Of a DNA stretch of 55,072 bases, positions 50,517 to 55,072 are shown piece after piece; the first letter of the stretch is position 1; every line of letters starts with the position of its first letter. This DNA is from Candidatus Latescibacterota bacterium (GTDB lineage: Bacteria; Latescibacterota; UBA2968; UBA8231): the NCBI GenBank assembly GCA_022826515.1, contig JAJDUT010000026.1, positions 1 to 55,072 on the forward strand. The letters are read 5' to 3'. Both the position numbers and the translations under genes were made by a program. The notes under the pieces were generated by a model that did no database searches, had not been told where the DNA came from, and saw only the letters and a program-made list of their open reading frames with translations.

Positions 50517-50614
50517 GGAAACCAGCCGCGCCTACGCGTTAGGCCGGTGGGCGGACATTGGAAAAACCCCGCGACCAGCAAAAACCAACCTTTAGTTCAG
50601 GAATAGGCCAGTCA

Positions 50615-50769
50615 ATGAATCGACCCAACATCGTCTTCATCCTCAGCGACGACCAAGGCCCTTGGGCCGCCGACTTACCTGCAAACGGGCTACCTTGCTC
50701 ACCAGTGGAGCCAAATACGGTCGGCAACGCAAACTGCACGACTTAGCCACACCTGCGGAGACCTCTTAA
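50615..50769 (+). pseudogene. Internally deleted sulfatase remnant (remnant B)
   Basis: It starts MNRPNIVFILSDDQGPWAAD, the N-terminus of a type I sulfatase (D-D-Q metal site). Seven or so codons later it joins a tail homologous to remnant A, with a one-base deletion that shifts the frame: after repair RATLLTSGAKYGRQRKLHDL then ATPAETS and TAA. Nearly the whole catalytic domain, including the Cys/Ser formylglycine motif, is missing. It directly precedes the methyltransferase gene. Confidence 0.75.
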
Positions 50770-50789
50770 AGTCAGGGAATTACATACGT

Positions 50790-53700
50790 ATGTCTCAAAT
50801 AGATTACAACGATCCAAAATACCAAGAAGCAGCGGCGGCGATTCTGCAACGGCACGACAATAATGAACCCGAGGCTAATATCACTAGTGCGGTGCGGGAC
50901 TTTTTGCTCTGCACGGGATTGGTTGATGCAAATAAAGTCGCCGAGGAAGTGTCGCCATCGGACCGCTCGGTGCGTGCTGTGGATTTGAGGGCGTCAAACA
51001 CGTTTATCGAAATCAAGAAGCGCATCGGCACGACCGGCGGCTTTAATCCCAATGAAATCTATGTGAAGCAGTTGGATGAATACTTGGCGGAATCCATGAC
51101 GTACGGGCGGAGAGCGCGGATGGGTGTTCTCACAGACGGGAGGTACTGGCTCCTACGCTGGCCGAATGCCGGCAAGGTCAAAACGACTAAGCCCTATGCT
51201 TTTACCCTAGAATCGGCGGCTGACTGGCTGCTTTTGTACGAGTGGCTGCGCGACAAGGTCATCGGTACGCAGGACGACATTCCAGCTCAGCGCACTGAGG
51301 TCGAGCAGAACTTTGGGCCCAACAGCCCGTTGTATCGATGGGATATTGACGGCCTTAACGTGCTCTACCAAGGGGCGAAGGACCGCGAAACCGTCCGAGT
51401 CAAGTGCCGTCTATGGGAAACCTTGTTGCGAGCGGCGTTGGGCGAGATCGCTCAGACGCCCGACGAGCTAGACGATCTGTTTGTCCGGCACACGTACCTA
51501 AGCATGGTTATCGGCATGGTGGTACAGGCGTACTTTGGCATAGATATTCGGGAACGGGCTGCTAATGATCCAACGGACTTGCTCTACGGACGGCAGTTCC
51601 GCGATGACACCGGCCTACAAGACATTATTGAGTCCGATTTCTTTACGTGGCCGGCCGAAGTGGGTGGGGAATCGCTCATTGAGCGGATGGCTGAGCATGT
51701 AGCCCGCTTTAACTGGAAGGAAGCACCCCCCGACATCGCCGCTACTTTATATGAAGCGATTATTCCTCCGGATGAGCGCCGCCAGTTGGGCGAGTATTAT
51801 ACCCCAGAATGGCTGGCGCAAGAGATGGTACAGGAGGTAGTAACGGACCCGCTCCGCCAGCGGGTTCTCGACCCGTCTTGTGGATCCGGCACGTTTGTCG
51901 CCGTTGCGGTGAGCCACTTTGTCGAAGCGGCCACAGAAGAGGCGATGGAGCCCAAAGAGGCGATGGAGCGGTTGCGCGAGGCGGTGATGGGTATTGACGT
52001 GCATCCGGTGGCGGTACGGCTGGCCCGCACGGCTTGGGTGATGGCAGCGCGGCCCCTCCTTGAGGCGGCCGCCGAGGCCGGATATGAGGGAAACGTGGCG
52101 ATACCCGTGTATTTGGGAGACGCCTTGCAGTTGCACTACCAAACCGGCGACTTGTTTGTCGGCGGCGATATAGGCATTGAGGTGGAGGGCGATGAGTTCG
52201 ACAAAAGGCTAATTTTCCCGATTCGTTTGGTGGAGCAAGCCGACACGTTTGATCGGCTGATGAGCGACGTTGCCGATGCGATTGAGCGCGGCCATGATCC
52301 GCTAGTTGCGCTAGACGACCACGGGATTACGGACCCGGACCAGCGACAGACGCTGGCGACGACGATCGCGATCATGCAAGATTTACACGCCGAAGGGCGC
52401 AATCACATCTGGGCGTATTACACGCGCAATTTGGTGCGTCCGGTGGCGTTGAGCCGCCACAAGGTCGATGTGATTGTCGGCAACCCACCGTGGTTGAACT
52501 ATCGCAATACCGCTAGCGTGCTGCGCGACAAGTTGGTGGAGCAGAGCAAGAAGCTGTATCACATCTGGCAGGGGGGTCGCTACGCAACGCATCAAGATGT
52601 CGCCGGACTTTTCTTTGCCCGTAGCGTCGCGCTCTACCTGAAAGCTGGCGGCACTATCGCCATGGTGTTGCCACACAGCGCATTGCAAACCGGGCAATAC
52701 GCCAAGTGGCGCACGGGACGATGGGGCGATTTGGCGGTGAATTTCGGCTGCAAAACGGCGTGGGACCTGGAAAAACTCGAACCCAACACGTTTTTTCCGG
52801 TCGCATCGTGTGTCGTGTTTGCCGAGCGGATGGGTGAATTGGCCCCAGCGACACCCTTGACCGACGAGGTCGAGCAATGGCAAGGGACGACCGGGGCGGA
52901 GGATGTGCGGCGGGAGCGGATGGCTATTACCGACACGTCGGTTAGTGGAACATCGCCATACGCGGACCGCTTTCGGCAGGGCGCTTCCATCGTGCCGCGC
53001 TGTCTTTTCTTTGTGCATGAAGTCGAAGGCACCACCCTTGTTAGAGCCGCGCAAACCGTTAAGGTGGAGCCACGCCGAGGCACCAATGACAAAGCACCGT
53101 GGAAGGCGCTCGATCTGACAGCCATCACCGGACAGACGATAGAGAAAACGCACTTGTTTGACGTTCACTTGGGCGAGACGGTGGTTCCCTACGCGACGTT
53201 GACGCCGCTGAAAGCCCTTTTGCCCTTAACACAAAACGACGATGAACTGCCCGTGGATGCCAATGGGACAGGAGGCATTCATCTTGGTGGGTTGGAACAG
53301 CGGATGCGGGGACGGTGGCAGCAGGTCAGTGCATTATGGGAGCAGCATAAAGGGGTTAATGACCGAAAAAACCTATTGAATCGACTAGACTATCACCGCG
53401 AACTCTCGGCACAACTCGAATGGCGAAAGAATAACAAGGACACTCCTATTCGCGTGGTGTACACCACTTCAGGGCAATCTACGGCGGCAATTATCGATGC
53501 CCCTGAGGCTATAGTTGACCACAAGTTGTTCTGGGCACCTTGCAAGGACCTTCAAGAGGCCCATTACGTACTCGCCATTATCAACAGCCGCACCCTATAT
53601 GAAACGGCGCAACCGTTGATGGCCAAGGGACAATTCGGAGCGCGCGATTTGCACAAGCATCTGTGGAAATTGTCGATACCGGAATACGATGCAACCAATC

Positions 53701-53891
53701 GCTTGCATCAGGAGATAGCGATGGCCGGTCAAGCAGCCGCCAGCGGGACCGTCCAGCAATTGCAAAACCTATACAAGCAACGTGGCAATACGGTCAGCAC
53801 GACCGTGGTTCGCCGCGAATTGCGCGGGTGGCTCGCCCGATCGGACGAAGGCAAGCAAGTAGAGACGTTGGTAAAGCAACTATTGGCGTAA
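50790..53891 (+). CDS. N6-adenine DNA methyltransferase with nuclease-like N-terminus (type IIG-like)
   Basis: 1033 residues. The N-terminal 130 residues resemble type I/IIG nuclease regions: D65 and FIEIKKR (E74, K76) form a possible D..ExK site, then RMGVLTDGRYWLLRW. A helical linker leads to EYYTPEWLAQEMV, motif I VLDPSCGSGTF (about 359), GIDVHPVAVRLARTAW and the catalytic NPPW (about 565). The C-terminal third (LHKHLWKLSIPEYDATNRLH) resembles a target-recognition/coupling region. A single-protein restriction-modification enzyme is the simplest reading. No separate restriction or specificity gene is next to it. CAGGGAA is a weak ribosome site. Confidence 0.85.
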   Translation: MSQIDYNDPKYQEAAAAILQRHDNNEPEANITSAVRDFLLCTGLVDANKVAEEVSPSDRSVRAVDLRASNTFIEIKKRIGTTGGFNPNEIYVKQLDEYLAESMTYGRRARMGVLTDGRYWLLRWPNAGKVKTTKPYAFTLESAADWLLLYEWLRDKVIGTQDDIPAQRTEVEQNFGPNSPLYRWDIDGLNVLYQGAKDRETVRVKCRLWETLLRAALGEIAQTPDELDDLFVRHTYLSMVIGMVVQAYFGIDIRERAANDPTDLLYGRQFRDDTGLQDIIESDFFTWPAEVGGESLIERMAEHVARFNWKEAPPDIAATLYEAIIPPDERRQLGEYYTPEWLAQEMVQEVVTDPLRQRVLDPSCGSGTFVAVAVSHFVEAATEEAMEPKEAMERLREAVMGIDVHPVAVRLARTAWVMAARPLLEAAAEAGYEGNVAIPVYLGDALQLHYQTGDLFVGGDIGIEVEGDEFDKRLIFPIRLVEQADTFDRLMSDVADAIERGHDPLVALDDHGITDPDQRQTLATTIAIMQDLHAEGRNHIWAYYTRNLVRPVALSRHKVDVIVGNPPWLNYRNTASVLRDKLVEQSKKLYHIWQGGRYATHQDVAGLFFARSVALYLKAGGTIAMVLPHSALQTGQYAKWRTGRWGDLAVNFGCKTAWDLEKLEPNTFFPVASCVVFAERMGELAPATPLTDEVEQWQGTTGAEDVRRERMAITDTSVSGTSPYADRFRQGASIVPRCLFFVHEVEGTTLVRAAQTVKVEPRRGTNDKAPWKALDLTAITGQTIEKTHLFDVHLGETVVPYATLTPLKALLPLTQNDDELPVDANGTGGIHLGGLEQRMRGRWQQVSALWEQHKGVNDRKNLLNRLDYHRELSAQLEWRKNNKDTPIRVVYTTSGQSTAAIIDAPEAIVDHKLFWAPCKDLQEAHYVLAIINSRTLYETAQPLMAKGQFGARDLHKHLWKLSIPEYDATNRLHQEIAMAGQAAASGTVQQLQNLYKQRGNTVSTTVVRRELRGWLARSDEGKQVETLVKQLLA

Positions 53892-53942
53892 TCCGTAATT
53901 CATGGGAATGGTTGTATATAATTCCCTAAAGTCCCCTAACCC

Positions 53943-54863
53943 TTATCCTGATTTTGACCATAGAACGCCCGGCACAGTCGATGCCATCCCTATTAAAGAG
54001 GACTCGGCGACAATTGGCCGGTAAGGGGCGGCGGGTTTCATTAGAAATACGGACGCCGCGTTTTCGCCGAACTCGTCGAGGGCTGCTTTTGCGGCATTGG
54101 GTAGCTCCGCCACAGCACGGCTCCAGTCGTCCAGTTGGATTTTCTTCTCACACGTAGGCGCGTTGACCCTGACAATCCTGTCTGCGCCAATCAGCAGTCC
54201 GGCCTGACCAAGCGCGTTGAGAGACTGAAGCCGCATCGCACCATATATGATGTCCTTCCATGCCAACATACCGCCTAGCAACGTCTTCATTTTACCAACG
54301 GCATACTGGTCATCTCCACAGCCTAGGCTCAAAATGCGAATGCGCTCACGTGGGACTGAGAAGCAGGACAAGGCATCGACTAACGCAACCATGATTGGGT
54401 TCTTCGCCCAAACTCCGCCGTCAACGAACGTGTAGCCGCCATCTTTGAATGGCTGAAAGAACGTTGGCGCGGCTGACGTGGCCGCTGCTACCTTTATCAT
54501 TGGTTCCTTGGCGTCCTTGCGAAAGTCGGGATGGTGCGGGGTCTTGAAGATATACACCTCTCCGTGCCGACCATCGAATGAAGGAATGCACAGCCGCGTC
54601 TGTGCCTGACCGAATTTTCGGTCCCCGAAGGTCTCGCGTAGGATGCACATGAGAGCCTCTCGGTCGTAGCGAAACTTGAAATACTGGTAGAGGCCCCAAA
54701 AACAGCGTTTTGCCGACCCAATAACATCGCTGCGAATAGGGGGAAATATGTCGCACCCACGCTCAATGTAGAGGTCACGCAGTTCAGCGGCTGTAAGTCC
54801 CGAAGCGAGCCCAAGGGCAATGATACCCCCGGTTGAGGTTCCCGCGATGAGGTCAAAGTATTG
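53943..54863 (-). pseudogene. Patatin-like phospholipase, 5' end cut by an insertion sequence
   Basis: 306 codons remain. The frame opens at QYFDLIAGTSTGGIIALGLA, so the nucleophile elbow G-x-S-x-G is intact, but the conserved glycine-rich start before it is missing and an in-frame TAG (54867-54869) blocks it. The catalytic Asp motif FVDGGVWAKNP is present. An internal ATG at 54650 would drop the serine elbow, so any product is inactive. Intact members cleave membrane lipids; CapV-type ones act in antiviral defence, and a methyltransferase is the next gene. Inactivation by the element to its right is the likely cause. Confidence 0.82.
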
Positions 54864-55072
54864 GGCCTAAGTACACGACAGTAATCTAAGTTGTGGTACG
54901 GCCCTGCTTTAGGTTTTATTTGTAATCGCTCAAGATTGCATCTAAATCCTAAATACAGGAGCCGCACCATGCTTATTCATATGCTAAAGAAAGCCCTCAT
55001 GCAAGGGTCTGTATCCCTCACCCGCCACCGCCTGGACCTGATTAGTGGCTTGGTGTGTGCGCTGATTCAAGT
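54864..55072. mobile_element. Insertion sequence, left end (runs off right edge)
   Basis: The boundary is placed where patatin homology stops. About 105 non-coding bases lead to a ribosome site (AGGAG) and the start of a transposase-like ORF. The terminal inverted repeat cannot be confirmed because the other end lies outside the window; CTAAGTACACGACAGTAATC near 54866 is the presumed left end. Confidence 0.65.
54969..55072 (+). CDS. Transposase N-terminus, probably IS4 family (partial)
   Basis: 34 codons from the ATG to the window edge: MLIHMLKKALMQGSVSLTRH then RLDLISGLVCALIQ. The pattern K-x-L..S-L-x-x-x-R-L-x-L-x-x-x-L-V-x-A-L-I-Q-V matches the start of many IS4-type transposases. AGGAG lies well before the ATG. 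The DDE catalytic part is not in the window. Confidence 0.6.
   Translation, partial: MLIHMLKKALMQGSVSLTRHRLDLISGLVCALIQ

Noticed and set aside
1..55072. tRNA or rRNA genes
   Set aside because: Intergenic regions were scanned by eye for T-loop and cloverleaf patterns on both strands; none convincing. A covariance-model search would be decisive.

Overview
The window (55,072 bases, GC-rich) reads like a chromosomal fragment of an uncultured bacterium. Two large secreted proteins end in a FlgD-like/T9SS-type C-terminal domain with a NYPNPFNP-type motif, and the window also holds M81 peptidase (MlrC), phytanoyl-CoA dioxygenase, Gfo/Idh/MocA, mandelate-racemase-type, DUF4832 and sulfatase-remnant genes. 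This mix suggests an FCB-affiliated lineage of the Latescibacterota/Poribacteria kind. That placement is inference from gene content; no rRNA or tRNA gene is visible.

Layout. 1-5.9 kb (minus strand): the start of ftsK, a VWA membrane protein, tsaD, a YbbR-domain protein, a small zinc-ribbon protein, then moaD-moaE-phosphatase. 6.0-12.3 kb: two secreted adhesin/cohesin-like proteins, the second behind a consensus sigma70-type promoter. 12.4-16.1 kb: a YfhO-type membrane protein surrounded by three small single-TM coiled-coil proteins. 16.1-21.0 kb: a minus-strand operon of a HEAT-repeat lipoprotein, hisG, hisD, hisB and a glycosyltransferase. 21.1-26.5 kb (plus strand): a TPR protein behind a consensus promoter, rdgB, and a heterodimeric ABC exporter.

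26.8-34.1 kb holds a tightly packed plus-strand run: an IMP dehydrogenase-type gene, two short NAD-dependent epimerase-like genes, an HpnZ-type zinc dehydrogenase, a phosphonoacetate hydrolase (phnA type), a TIGR03364-type FAD oxidoreductase and a K+ channel. The middle genes form a phosphonate-degradation cluster that would release phosphate and acetate from phosphonoacetate. 34.1-34.9 kb is a HigB/HigA-type toxin-antitoxin module bracketed by two near-identical terminators. 35-43.9 kb holds catabolic genes, two of them on the minus strand, and a selD gene whose active-site codon is an in-frame TGA (selenocysteine), missed by ordinary ORF calling.

43.9-50.8 kb is an accessory segment: an extracellular solute-binding protein, an AT-richer ABC exporter with foreign-looking codon use, a mannonate-dehydratase-like enzyme and a DUF4832 lipoprotein. 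It is bounded on both sides by homologous decayed sulfatase-type gene ends. A second decayed gene end, a copy of the 3' end of the solute-binding protein gene with two in-frame stops, lies just after the ABC exporter. The right end carries a large N6-adenine methyltransferase with a nuclease-like N-terminus, and a patatin-like lipase whose 5' end is cut by an insertion sequence running off the window.
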